Assembly: GCA_022457155.1 (NCBI GenBank)
Contig: JAJGOT010000198.1
Span: forward strand, 936,501 to 1,000,500
Direction: 5' to 3'
Length of the DNA: 64,000 bases
From: Cladopsammia gracilis
Lineage: Eukaryota; Cnidaria; Anthozoa; Scleractinia; Dendrophylliidae
In this document: piece after piece, positions 35,334 through 47,535 of the stretch
Position numbering within the stretch: the first letter of the stretch is position 1
Layout of the letters: each line of letters starts with the position of its first letter
Program-made: the position numbers and the translations under genes
The notes under the pieces: model-generated
Told to the model about the DNA's origin: nothing
The model's database searches: none
What the model saw: only the letters and a program-made list of their open reading frames with translations

Positions 35334-36909
35334 CTTGTCAGATCATTAAGCGCCATAATTGTATTCCCATAGTCTTTCACACAGCCGTTATATGGGTAGT
35401 CACGCAACACTCCTTCCCACTAGGGAGGGAGTGGGGAGGAGTGTTGCGTGACGACCCAAAATAACGGTTAGGCTCTCCACTATCTTAGTAATAGAGGAAA
35501 AAAGTTGTTCATCACGAGAAAAAAATAATTCGTAACAAAACTAATTTATAACAGGTAGTTGTTCAAGAAGAAAAGTTTGATACCCTGAGAAAACAGGTGA
35601 CGTTTTGCAGTCTCCTCGAATTTGCAACCGGTCGCCTGGCCAGCCCTGATGTAGGGCTGTCCAGACATGTTGTAGTGCTTCTGATTGGTTAACTTAAATT
35701 AGATTCAGTAATAACTGGAATTAATTAGAAACTAAGCAAGGATTCATCCAGCGCTATGGTACTGCTAAACAATCTGTTTTAGCCCCAAAGTGCTGAATTA
35801 GCCCAACCCCTTAAGATAACCGCCCATATAATACGATTTTGGACGAAGTGTGATTGTCTATTCCGCTTCACGAAACATATAGTAAGCTTGTACGAATTAA
35901 AGCACACATCAATTCATGAGTACCTGACTTTATTTGTGGTTATTATATCAAATGACACGTGCATGACACGGCCAGTCACACAATCGAGCAAATAGTTGAT
36001 CGATTATCTAAAAGCTAAACTAACGATTAGTTGGTAACTTGATACTTCCAAGCTTTCAAAGTTTCAGTGTGATAACACAAAGGACCACATCACGTAGTTT
36101 GAATGTTCTACTTACGCGCGTGCTTTTTATGCTATACCATTCCCGAAAGACACTTTCCCTTCCCGAAAGCCGCTTGTGCCGACAGGACCTAAAACTGAGC
36201 AACAACTGGTCGGCAGGTTCTCGTGCCCAGGCGATTCCTGAGAGACGGCTTTGGTAGCAAGTAAAAGGGAAAGTTGCAATTAACAATTTTCTTTACATGT
36301 AATATTTATTCAGGGACATCCAATTAGCTAAGCTAGATTATATGGAGCTTCGACTAATCTAAATAACATTAATAGCCAATTCACACAAAAATAGCACTAC
36401 ATATAATCTCTAAGTTAAGCATATATGGCGAAAATCCATCCTTCCAACCATTGACTGTTCATGTTCAAGAAAAACGTACATTAGACTAGGGCACCCATTT
36501 ACTGCATTACGGATGATCAGACTATTAAATTGCGTTTTTGAGGGGAAGTTGGGGGAGCTTGACTTGGCAAGTCCCTTACACCACCATTGAAACTGACTAA
36601 CAAAAATTGTCTGTTTAAACTAAAGGAATATTGTGCAATAACTGGAATTCTACGCTCGTTTTTATTGACGACGTTATCGAGACGAAATTTTCAGTGAAGT
36701 TTTAGACGTTTAGAACTGTGACCTCTTTCAACCATTCATAGCTCTTTGCCGGATTTCACGAGCCAATGAGATTGCTTTATATTTGTACCGCCAGATCGCT
36801 CATTTCGATCGTTTTTTTTTTCGATGTCCCGAGAAAAACTTCAATAAAACTTTCGAAACCGAAACATGCTTTAAAATGTCTTTTTTTTTTTGTATATAAA
36901 TTATTGTAC

Positions 36910-37092
36910 AAAACAAACAGATTCCATTTGCCGTGCGTCTGTTCAGTAATAGATCACAAAATACATCAAAATGTAGTAAAAACAACAGTGACCAGGCCTC
37001 TCGACTGGCCACTTCTTTGTTCTTACTACATTCATTTGACGTTATCTATGATTCGTTACTGAACAGACGCACGGCAAAATGGAATTCATTTG
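36910..37092. repeat. Inverted-repeat element
   Basis: The arm CCGTGCGTCTGTTCAGTAA (36930-36949) is answered by its complement at 37054-37074, with ATTCCATTT-like extensions outside. Confidence 0.7.
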
Positions 37093-37523
37093 TTAAATTT
37101 AACATTTAATAATATCAATAAGCATTAAGTGATTCGTAACAAACGTTGGAGACGTCTGTCATTATACAGTTCTAACATGATTTAACGAACTCTCTTGCGA
37201 AAATGATCTGTTTCATTTTTCCTTAATTCACGTGAGCTGAAATATCTCGTTCAATCATTTTATCCACGGGTAGTTGTATGCGAATAACGTGTATACCCGA
37301 ACAACAACAAATCTACAAAATTTCCATTTTTACACAAACTTTTATCTAAAAATTATAGATATAATGAACGATGGATGATCACGCCTTCAATTATTTTCAC
37401 ATACACATCGATAATTCTTCCCTCATTGGATAAATGGGAAAATTGCTCAACAAAAATGCTTACAGATCTAAGGCCTTATTTTCACTAGCGATGCCAGTAA
37501 GTTAGTAAATTTGTTTATCGTCG

Positions 37524-37619
37524 AAAGTGTAGGGAGGGACCACCCAATCTCCCGAGCACTAGGCTCACTAGGTCCAAAGTGTAGGGAGGGCTGCCCCATC
37601 TCCCGAGCACTAGGCTCAC
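37524..37619 (+). repeat. 52-bp tandem duplication
   Basis: Two copies start AAAGTGTAGGGAGGG and contain ATCTCCCGAGCACTAGGCTC. They differ at a few positions. Confidence 0.8.
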
Positions 37620-38067
37620 GTTCAAAAACACTCGACTTTACGTATGGTATAAAAATATGCTTTATATAAAAGTAGGTATAAATCAATATACTAACATACA
37701 ATCGCATGACTGTAAAAATAAGTATAGCCAAGTCTAAACACTAGAGTAAGCTTAAACGAGATTCGCTCAAGTGAAAGGGAAGAAGATGTTATCATAAGTG
37801 CAAGCACGCCACGGTTTCTTTATCCTTGCCCTCAGGTGTTAATCATGCATTTAGCTTGCGTCGAGCCCGTTTTCATTTTGACATTAATGCTATTAGGATA
37901 TTTCCTAGATGATTCCTACAATACTACATATCATTATAATTAACAATATTAATAATAATAATAATTATAATTGGTACATCATGTAGTCTCCATGCGCTTA
38001 CTGAATAAATTACGAAACCTATTTCATATGATAAAATGAATACTGATTCAACAAAACGTAAATTATA

Positions 38068-38245
38068 CAGTGAAACCTGTATTAATAGGGCCCCATATTT
38101 GAAGGTGCACACCCTCTATTAAGCGGAGACAAGCGGCTTGGGTTCCTAAATTTTCTTCCTATGTTTACTGTAAAACGAATCTGTATTCGGTGGACCCCTT
38201 TATTAAGCGGTTCCCGAGGGTGTCCGCTTATACAGGTTTGACTGT
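38068..38245. mobile_element. Tigger/pogo-like MITE
   Basis: The ends read CAGTGAAACCTGT and ACAGGTTTGACTG, the pattern of Tigger-type Tc1/mariner-superfamily MITEs. It is about 178 bp. Confidence 0.65.
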
Positions 38246-38728
38246 AAAAAGGTAAAATACGACTAATGTAACATTTTTTTTTTAGATTAAAAAGGTTATT
38301 CTTACCAGTAACATGCAGCAAAGACTTAATGATTAAAAACAAATTTACGGGAATTGGAACTGTTACGCTCAACAACAGGAGAACACTGACAAGATTGCGA
38401 AATAAGGATCTTACCAGACACAAAGGGTATGACGCGCGCCAGGAGATTTTTCAACCGTATGTTACTTTGTCTTTGCCGATCGAAATGAATGCCAACGTGG
38501 TCGGTGGCTATCTACAGGGTCGTATAGAGTGTTTTCACTCACATGGTCTGCAGTTATGCTAACTTATTTGAACAAAACAAAGTGTTTGCATTAGAAAAGA
38601 GTTCAATCCCCACAGGATTTGCTTGGGACACCAATATGGCCGCCGTTTTATTGTTTTGGGACACCAACATGGCCGCAGTGACATCACGTGAAAACACTCC
38701 ATAGCGTATCATTATGCTATTTGTATAT

Positions 38729-38832
38729 GTAATCGCATGGGCCCGAGTAAAATTAAGGATTAATATCACGCGTGTTTTCAGAAACTGTAGAAATTGCCCG
38801 AGTCGCGAAGCGACGAGGGCAATTTCTACAGT

Positions 38833-38869
<37 letters not shown>

Positions 38870-38887
38870 GAGGGAACATGCGATTAC
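38729..38887. repeat. Foldback element next to a larger inverted-repeat element
   Basis: The arms run from GTAATCGCATG inward through TTAAGGATTAATATCAC to a GCGAAGCGACG loop. Directly after it lies the left end of the element at 38886-39769. Confidence 0.7.
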
Positions 38888-39769
38888 TTGTTTATAATAT
38901 AGAGGGCAAAATTATACGGAAACCTTTCAGACTTTTTACTGTAAGAGTCACTCAGACTTGAAACTACCCGAAGTGAAAATACTCTCTCGCAAACTGACAA
39001 GAAAAACTTTTCAACTCATTGTGGTTAAATAAATTTCTATTCGGTGAAAGATACATTTGGCTGTTATGTACATCTAGAGAATATAGCCTGATTTTTATCG
39101 AAAAAAGACATTTTACGACAAAACAAAGCAAGTTTTATTTATAAGCGTACCTGTGTTTTGAAGTTTTTGCCGCTTTGATAACAACAACAAATTGCGAGAG
39201 TTCAAACTTGCTTGCACGTTTGGCGAAATAATTGCTTTCCTTCACTTCTTTTAGCCTTATTCTTTCTCCTGTTAAACGTATATTTTCCGTTTCAGCAAAA
39301 TCTGTCAAAGTTCTTTTCTTTAGGTCCGCAGAAATCCGCATTTTTTCAATGAAGTGATGGAACTTTAAAACCTTGTCGCCATGAATGAATTTCTTCGAGG
39401 TCTTCAACGTCGCAAAGTGGCCTGCAGGCGCCTCGTTAATCCAAGATATGACACAAATAATCGCTTCCTGTTTGGCATAAAATGCTGTAATTAACCTGTA
39501 GAATTGCTTTCATTGGTATCTTCCGATTTCATTCCTTTTTTATAACAAAATCTCCGGCGAAACATGCGAGCGCTCCGTTTGCAAATTTTCTTCAAAATCC
39601 CGCCAAGCCAACTGAATGCAACGAGAACGACGCGCTCAACCAATCACGAGTGAGAAATTTTGATGCTCGACCAATCAGGAGCGAGTAATTTTGCCCTCAA
39701 TTAATAAAAAATGCCCTCTTCGTCAGCCAATCAGCATTCAGTAATTTTGCCCTCTATATTATAAGTATT
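38886..39769. mobile_element. Inverted-repeat element, ~0.9 kb
   Basis: The ends share TATAATATAGAGGGCAAAAT in opposite orientation. The interior has no recognisable transposase; a 90-codon frame at 39407-39135 (minus) is unidentified. Confidence 0.6.
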
Positions 39770-40024
39770 GTTATTAATACGATTGTAAGCAATCGGTCTT
39801 TTGCCCTTAGATCCTTGGCGAGAGCGGAATCGTCGCATCTCGCGCCCCAGAAAAATTAGGCAATATTGTACTAATTGATGGTCATGCAAAGAAAGCTAAG
39901 TGTTGTTGTCATTAATAAAGTCCTACAGGGTGTTATTGCCAGTTTAAATTTACTTTGAATAACTAACAGTGTACCTCCGGATAGCTTCATCTATGCTAAC
40001 GCAATTGTCGCCTGTCCTTTGCCG

Positions 40025-43000
40025 TCATAGCTTGAGAAGTCGTCGCCAGACAGACCCTTTTGATTTACAAATTTCTTCCAGTCTACTTAGCACTTCATTA
40101 ATGTCAGGCCGTGTTTGGGGGCTTTCTTTAACGCACCGTTGAATGAGCTTTTTGAGGTCACCATTAACTCGGCCTATCTGTTTATGGAGCTCCAGGGGAT
40201 CTGGTTGCTCTCTGGTACACATTTCACACAGAAGTACGCCGAAACTGTACACGTCCATCTAGTAGAGAACATATAAATGGCTGATAATGACTGTTATACG
40301 TACGTTGTTTGAAGGATTGAGGGTAAGCAATAATTGGAAGTAACATTATTTTGACATGAATATCCATATCCTGCATTTTGATTGGTCAGGATATTGACCA
40401 GCGAGGACCACGGATCGTTTATTAATGCGAGGGGCTAAATCGATGGTGTAAACGTTTGTCGCTTTCCAAAATGTTCGAGACGGATTGCCCTGAAATGGGT
40501 GGAAAGGCAACTAGAACGTTGAAGGGCGTCTACAAAGCTTCATGATTTCATGTTGAAAGGATAAGAGTTTTACGAGGTATGATGCTTCAGCACCAAACTG
40601 ACATCACAAAACAAAGTGGCAACTGGTAAAATTTTCTTTTTTGTCAGCCAACAACTAAGATATTTGCAAGGTAAGGGCTTAAATTAATTTACTGTTGCCA
40701 TTAAAAATTGAATAGACCAGCCTGGAAAGAAATACTAAATAAATGTGGGCGATATATTGCGACGCGTGATCAAATTAAGTAAATTAATCACAACCAAAAC
40801 ACATTTTATGACTTGTTAATCCCACGATTTTAACCAGTACCTTAATAAATACTTTCTTTATGTTAAAGGTTCACTTGTTTTGGTTAATTGTAAGTCCCTG
40901 CCTCGCAACCTCATTTTGAATTATCTTTTCAAAATGGATTTTATTCCTTAGCAGGACCCCACCAAAAATCAGCTTTCAGTGATTTAGGCATCCTACCTCA
41001 ATATTTATAATTATTATCATTTTCAAAATCATTACTATTTTACCAGTTCCATACTTTACCTTAGGCGAGTGTTGGGAAGTCTCGGAGGATTCCGGCGCAG
41101 AATATATTGGTGACCCTGGGCTCTTTGTCTGGCTTTGACGTAAGAAGTTTGCAGATCCGTAGTCGGACAGCTTGGCTCTCCAACAATCATCTCGTCTCCA
41201 TAGCAACACATTCGCACTGCTGATGTCCCGATGTATGATGGGATGCGGCTTGTGAAGATGAAGATAGTTTAAACCTTTCGCGACATCTAGCGAAAGGCCA
41301 AATATTTCGCTTTGATTTAATGCACGGTCGTGTAAAACTTCTCGAAGACTTGTGTCAAGTAATTCAGTAACAAGCAATGGACTACTTCCTTTCTCATTTG
41401 TTGCGCCAATTAACTGCAAAAGATTGGGATGACGACAGCGAGACGCGATGCTTATTTCTCGTTCAAAAAGTCTACGATTATAATCAGAGATAATCAGTTC
41501 GTGGACGTTTTTAACAGCAACTTGGCAACCACGAAACGTACCCTCGCGCACTTCCCCCCAGGCCCCTTTGCCCAAAACTCTTTCGCCCAAAACAACTTCT
41601 TCGCGTGGAATGACCCAATCACGTGACTCAGCCAATACTTCTTCTTTTTCGTGCTCCAAGCTTGTTATTCTTTCTTCTAAAGCTGTTTTCTGTCGATTCT
41701 CTTCTTGCAATTGCTGATCAGCTTCAGAAACGGCTGATTGCAGTTCCATCTCGGTGGAGAAGTGACTGCTTCTTTCTTCTTTCATTCTCTCTTCCAAAGT
41801 TGTCTTCTGCAGACGCTCTTTCGCCACTGTTTTTTCTAGCTCACTTAAGGCAGTTCTCGCTTGGCTCAACTCTTCACTCATTGTCGTCTTTGCTTGTTGT
41901 TCTTCATCTACAGCATACTGAAGTTTGATAATAGTTCTTTCCCTGACATCAAGCGTTTTGCGCATTTGATCAAGATCATTTCGTAACTTTTCTTCTTCCT
42001 CGTTCACTGCAAGCCTCGCTTGATGTTCTTCTTTCAGTGTTCTCTGCATTTCAGCTATTGAACGTTCCTTTTCATCGAGGGTTGAGCGCATCTGAGCAAG
42101 ATCGCTATTCAAGCGTTCTTCCTGCTGAGCATTAACAATTCGCGTCTGTTCTTCTAACAATTCGAAGACAACGACTTCCATTTCCATTAACTCCTGCTCT
42201 TTCTTTTCCCGAAATTGTACTTCGTTAGCGAGCATTTGACGCAATCGTGCGAGTTCATCTGCCAATGTTTCAGCTTCACTTAAAGTATCAGCAACACCAT
42301 TTTGCACTTGTTTCTCTCGATCCTAAAAAAGTGAAGCAGAACTCTCATTTCGTCAACAGATAGACCTTATTCATAAATGGCGGTCAATTTCCAGCTGAAT
42401 TTCTTGTTCTTTTTCGATATTCATGCTAATCAGCTACCTAACCTCATTTTAGAACAAAAAAGTCTTTTAAATTTTGTACATGCTAACGAGGCTGGGTAGG
42501 CTAATTAGCATGAATACAAAAGAATAATAAATCGGCCAAGGTCTATTCTGTTAAATTTACTGACGGAACTGAGCGTGCAACGTTCAATGACTGAAGTGTC
42601 TATTACATATTCTTGAATCTACCACTTCGACCATGCATGACCCTTTACTTAAGTGGGTACTGCAAGTTAACAAATTATAGATCCCATTCTCCAGCACATA
42701 GTATTTCTCCCTTTCTCTAAACGTCTATATATTTAGGCGGGGCCACCAACTGGTACAATCGTCTTTCTGATTACATTACTGGGTTACTAGTGCAGATTAT
42801 GCAGTAATTGATATGTCGTCAAAATATCATTAAATAAATTCCTACTGATGAATAACCACTTATTAAATTATTTGAAAAAATGATCATGCACTCGGTCCCA
42901 CCTGATCAGACAATGATTTTTTGAGAGGGGCCTTTCTTGGGATTCCTGCAATAAACAAACGTTCATATTACTAAGTTCAGATTTAGAATTGGTCTACGAC

Positions 43001-46000
43001 GTTTTGGAATGCAGCCATACATACTGAACACCCAAGGCAGCGGGCCCTGTTGCCAGTTAGTGATTTATTTATTTTTTTTTTCGTTCTTAATCTGTACAAT
43101 GTAGATGATCCTTTTGTAGAAAATCAGTGCACAGTGAATTTCAAACATCAGCCCTTAGCTGTCGAGGGTATCGTGCACTGTAGCTTATCGCTATAATAAA
43201 TCTCTTTTTTTATAGAATTGCTATCGGCGCCATTTTGCTTGGCCTCTTAAATAAAAGACGGTTTCAGTTGTAAGACGTCTGTTATGCCGAGTTTCTCTCT
43301 CCGAAACCGTCATATTTGGAGTAAATCTTAACTTTGCGAAACGAAGTAGTCTGAATCTTATGCTATTAAAAGGGAATTATTAAACCCTATTCAGACCGGG
43401 GGTGTGGCCTAGCGGGGAGGGAGGGGAAGTGCTCGCGCTGACTTTGAACGTTTATAACTTTAGAAGCGTTTATCTATACCCACCAAACTTCATGCCCTTT
43501 TTAAAATTCATCCGAAACCTTTTTGATGTCACAGACATGAGAAACCTTTTTGATGTTCATGACATGTGACGTTTCCATGGCAACCACACTTTTGACACCC
43601 CTGATCTAACGACGTGATCACACTAGGGCGAAACATGTTTAGTCTAATCTCGAATTAAACAAATTTCACTATGAAAAGTGTTCACATCAGGTGGTGCATT
43701 GCGCGAATCATGATCGAAACATGTTTACCCGAAGCATGATTGAAACTATCTCACGAGGTAGGTTCCATCTAAGCCAGATGAAACCCGTTAGCCCAAATGT
43801 TGACTCCTTGTTAAACACTACATCGCCCAGCGTTCCCAAAGAGCATGACAGGTGAGATTAAATCAACAGCAAGTTCGAGCTCTGTTCGTTTCGATACATG
43901 TGTAATTATAAAGATTAAATTAAAAACCAACGTGAACAATGAAATTTCAAACATGTCTACCGGCTAAACAGGTTTCGGTGCTGATGTGAACACGGCATAA
44001 AAACTTGTTTTAACTAATCATTGTTTACCAGGTGCCGGCTGAGGTTCGTCTTTATCTTTGCGACCCTTGCGTCCGTCCACTTTTGTCTTGCTTGAGAGCA
44101 GCTTGAACTACGGACCAAAAGATAGGTAAGTAAAGAAGAATGGTTAATAAAAAGAGAAAATATTTATAGGCGTTGCATATTTGCAGATTCTTTTAAATTG
44201 TCGTGCGATTTTTTGCAGTATGTGCGGTATTTCCGGGATGAAACGAACAAAATAACACTTAAGATGCATGGAAACCATACCTACCGAGCTTCACATCTAC
44301 ATCATTCAGGAAATTGTTAAACAAAAATTAAAATTAAATATATTGATTATTCTATAGAGGTTTTGCACGGCAGCCATGTTGCATGGTAGGAACAATAAAA
44401 AATGTTTTGCCTAAGAAAGAACATTCTTTCCCATAGGGAAAAGAATCTATTGTTCCTGCCATGCAACATGGCTGCCGTGCAAAACCTCTATTGAGCAGGG
44501 TATTATTAAAAGTATCGACGGCCAATGCTATCGCGTATTACCTCGTAGAACGCCTCTTCACTGTATCCACAAACCTTCAATTCTGTTCCTCCAAATACGT
44601 GAGGAAGGTCCATGACTCTTTTCACGACTATATTTGAAAAATAAAATTAAAGTCAAAGACACCAAAAATAAACAAAAATCAACTACTCGATTTCGTCTCC
44701 ATGCCCCAGGCCCATCTCGATCATCTGGCTTAGAGAAAACCCAATGACACGGCTGCTGAAATACTCCTGGAATCGTGAAGTATTTTGTCATGTAAGCAAT
44801 CATGAAATGTCGGTCTTCATTCTGCTTATACGGTGTTTCCAGAAAATCAAATGTCACGTGACTCCACGGCAACCTTGGCCAGACCGGTTTCTTCGCGCCG
44901 CCATTTTGAACGAGCAGAAGGTCGCGGGCACTAGCCTGCGTGGGAAAGGAAATGGGGGAATCGGCCACGCTTGCGAATTGCGTGTATAAAGAGCGCGGAG
45001 CGCAAAGAGAGGTGAAATAGTGGAGCCTTCAGCGACACCATTGCTTTTACCATTTCATCCCGTGAAACTTTTCAAAAGTTTTCAAAATTTTCAAACAATC
45101 AGAGGAATATCACAACTGTGCGGAACAACGGAGATTGAAAAAAGATTGTTCCTACCATCCCCCCTCCCTTCGCGCTCCGAGATCTTTCCACGTTCCTCGC
45201 GCGCGCCGGTATCCTTCTTCTCTTCATCAAGAACAAGCCCCCAAACAAAGGTCATCATACGGGAAGAGGACGGAACGATTGCGAGCGACTTCGGACCGTC
45301 TCAGAATTAGGCTTCGGGCGGCCTTGATTCAAAAACTAATCTACATGCCTTCAGTGGCAGTCTGAAAATATCACTTGTTACACCTCTTTTAATGTCACTT
45401 AACTTATTAATTGGATGAAAGCTCTAACACTCAATGTTTAATTTATGCTACGATACTTTTTCAGAATCTCTGAGTCCGCAGAATTCTTCAAAGCTTAATC
45501 ATATCAAACTTATTCCATACAAAGTTCAACATTAGCTCAAATCGACCTCAGTCCTCGAAATTGCTTACCTGGCATGCGCAGTATAATTAATTGTCGCGCG
45601 TGACTTATTTTCAAAATGGCGGACCACGAAGTTCTTGGTTTTCCTCAACCAATGCATTAGTCTGTATTTCTGTAGTTCGTGGTAAAAAAATTTAAATGAG
45701 TAGCTTTTTGTTTTCCATGTGCCGATGACCTGGCTAATACACTAGACATTAAAATATTTACATACATGAACGTCAACAAAGTAATAAGCACAAACTATAG
45801 TTCGCAGTTGTTATTAGCGGGAAAAAAAGCACAACTGACTCCCTTGTATTTTGCTTCACGGTGCTTGGAGTTTTAACTTTAAGTTGACAATATAAGCAAA
45901 GTATCAATTAAAAATCTCAAAATAATATCGATCTGATCAGGTTTCCTTTCTTCTGTGATCTTTGTCCCTCACTATGTAAGCTTGCGTTTATGTATATCGA

Positions 46001-46032
46001 TGCTTATATTTCGTTAATGTGATTGCGCATGA

Positions 46033-46063
<31 letters not shown>

Positions 46064-47535
46064 GAAACGTCAAGTCATTAATCAATGTTTTTACAACACG
46101 CGTTGTTTTGTCATGTTTATAACCGCAGTGTGTATTTTATTTCTGTTACTGCGCCTTTCAACAACATGCGGAATTTGAAATTCAAATTTGTTTTACAGTA
46201 CTTACCCGCTTATAAGAACCCGTTTTTTCAAATTTAGCCTAAACGGGTTCTTATGTAAATGGTGCTTAGTGGAATTTTAGGCTATGCAGGTTCTTAAATA
46301 AGTTCTTATTTAATGACAAATATATTATACACCTGTGAATGGTAGAAAGGTGGCATGTATATTAATTTAATGCCAAAACAGGCCTGGCCTTTAGACAGTA
46401 TGTGACCATGACCCATTTTAGTAGATATTTTAATTCTCAGTATCAGGCTAAAAGTTGATTTAATGATATATATCTAATGTTTTTCCATTGTTTTTGGGTA
46501 TGGTAAGATATGCTAATGAATTTGAAACAAAGAAAAAACAAAAATTACCTGAAATAAAAAATTAACTACAACATACATACATGTTCAAGTTCACTACTTT
46601 TGAGTCATGTTGTTTTGCATGAAGATTTTTTTAGGTTAATTTCCATAAGAACCTTTCTATAAGAACCTGCTTCAAATTTTAGGCTAAATAGGTTCTTATG
46701 TAAATGGGGTCTAAATTGATATTTTTAGGCTAAAAGGTTCTTAAACTGCAGGTTCTTATAAGCGGGTAAGTACTGTACACTGCCGTCAATCATAATTAAT
46801 ACGAAAGCCAACGGACCATGTAAAAAAGAAACAAACAAAATGGATCGAAATTTACCAATCATAATGCACGTTCGTGACCTTTTGACCTCATTGAAGTGAA
46901 GATCTGTTTCCTGAGAGGTAAGCTAAGATGATTGACGACAGTGTAAAACGCAAGCGTTGGTGGAAATTTGAATTTCAAATTCCGCATGTTATTGAAAGGC
47001 GCAGTAAAGTTGAAATGGCCGAAGAATAAGAGTTTTCGTGATTGAGTCATTCCTGATAGTTTTGACCTAAATTGAGAGTTCGAATAATCGGAAACAACAA
47101 GTTAAAAAGTAAAATGTATGGCAAGTTAAACGCCACACGAATTTTTCCCGTTTACATGTTAGTTCTTTGCGGCTAAGGCAACGCATAATAATAATAATAA
47201 ACGCGGAAGAGATGTATGTCGAAAAGTAATGAACAGCCGTTGAATTTATCTCCGTAAAACTCGTGCAAATGACAAATAATGATAGGGATATACAAACCTT
47301 CCCTACTTTCAAAAGTGATAATGGCAGTTCCTTCATTTGGAAACTGAATGCACTCGATTTTTCCTCCACCATTTCGAACCCACTCGAAATGTCCGACCAT
47401 AAGTTCCTGCATCAATGAGCTCTTCCATATAACCCTGGGTATTTTAGATACCACAACGCTCCTTGCCTGTTGGTCTTCAGTAAGATCCTTCACTCGATGT
47501 CCATACGACGCACGGTCCTCTAATTGGTTCGCCAT
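40025..47535 (-). CDS. Gene D: RRM/NID - coiled coil - TKL-type protein kinase
   Basis: Exons on the minus strand are 47535-47298, 44627-44542, 44107-44029, 42945-42902, 42322-41060 and 40258-40025. All five junctions have AG/GT borders and agreeing phases (1, 0, 1, 0, 0), giving 647 residues. Residues 1-108 are an RRM/NID-like domain matching gene A and B exons 1-2 (RSVVVSKIP, NGGGKIECIQF, GTAIITFE). A basic linker follows (GRKGRKDKDE). A coiled coil at ~155-380 contains two tandem ~42-residue units. The kinase domain at ~385-640 has glycine loop GKGAWG (400-405), VAVK lysine 420, HRD 513-515, DYG 536-538 in place of DFG, and APE 558-560. All catalytic residues are present, so it should be active. 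The kinase resembles a TKL-like family common in cnidarians and molluscs. Partners are unknown; the RRM/NID part suggests a link to the A/B proteins. Transposons fill the introns. Confidence 0.8.
42360..42548. mobile_element. MITE in gene D intron 4
   Basis: Terminal ATAGACCTT and inner arms ATATTCATGCTAATCAGC and the complement form an imperfect palindrome of about 190 bp. Confidence 0.5.
43384..43520. mobile_element. One-ended copy of the 9663-10128 MITE family
   Basis: It starts TTAAACCCTATTCAGACCGG and continues GCGCTGACTTTGAACGTT, as the copy at 9663 does. No matching right end was seen. It lies in gene D intron 3. Confidence 0.5.
44354..44491. mobile_element. Palindromic MITE in gene D intron 2
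   Basis: TAGAGGTTTTGCACGGCAGC and its complement are the ends of a 138-bp palindrome that continues through CATGTTGCATGG and AGGAACAAT. Confidence 0.75.
45985..46110 (+). mobile_element. Penelope-like element 3' tail
   Basis: GAAGCATACGAAACGTCAAG and its surroundings match the sequence downstream of the GIY-YIG domain at 62050-62130 (GTAGCATACGAAACGTCAAG). It is taken as the tail of a second, truncated copy, in gene D intron 1. Confidence 0.5.
46146..47008. mobile_element. Inverted-repeat element with a second element nested inside
   Basis: The outer ends share TTACTGCGCCTTTCAAYAAC, then GCGGAATTTGAAATTCAAAT. The inner element (46195-46777) has ACAGTACTTACCCGCTTATA termini. It lies in gene D intron 1. 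Confidence 0.7.

Larger units (their letters stand above)
32347..40024. other. Repeat-rich intergenic interval between genes C and D
   Basis: Genes C and D converge on this 7.7-kb interval. No domain-bearing exon was found. It contains at least eight inverted-repeat elements or palindromes listed separately, an (ATTG)n microsatellite at 33768-33820 and a 52-bp tandem duplication at 37524-37619. Confidence 0.55.

Noticed and set aside
44558..44968. 136-codon minus-strand frame
   Set aside because: Only its last part overlaps, and in a different reading context, gene D exon 44627-44542. The rest shows no domain, and the surrounding 44690-45330 looks repeat-derived.
45020..45365. Two overlapping plus-strand frames rich in Ser and Arg
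   Set aside because: No domain, no homologous partner exon, and they lie in the repeat-like part of gene D intron 1.
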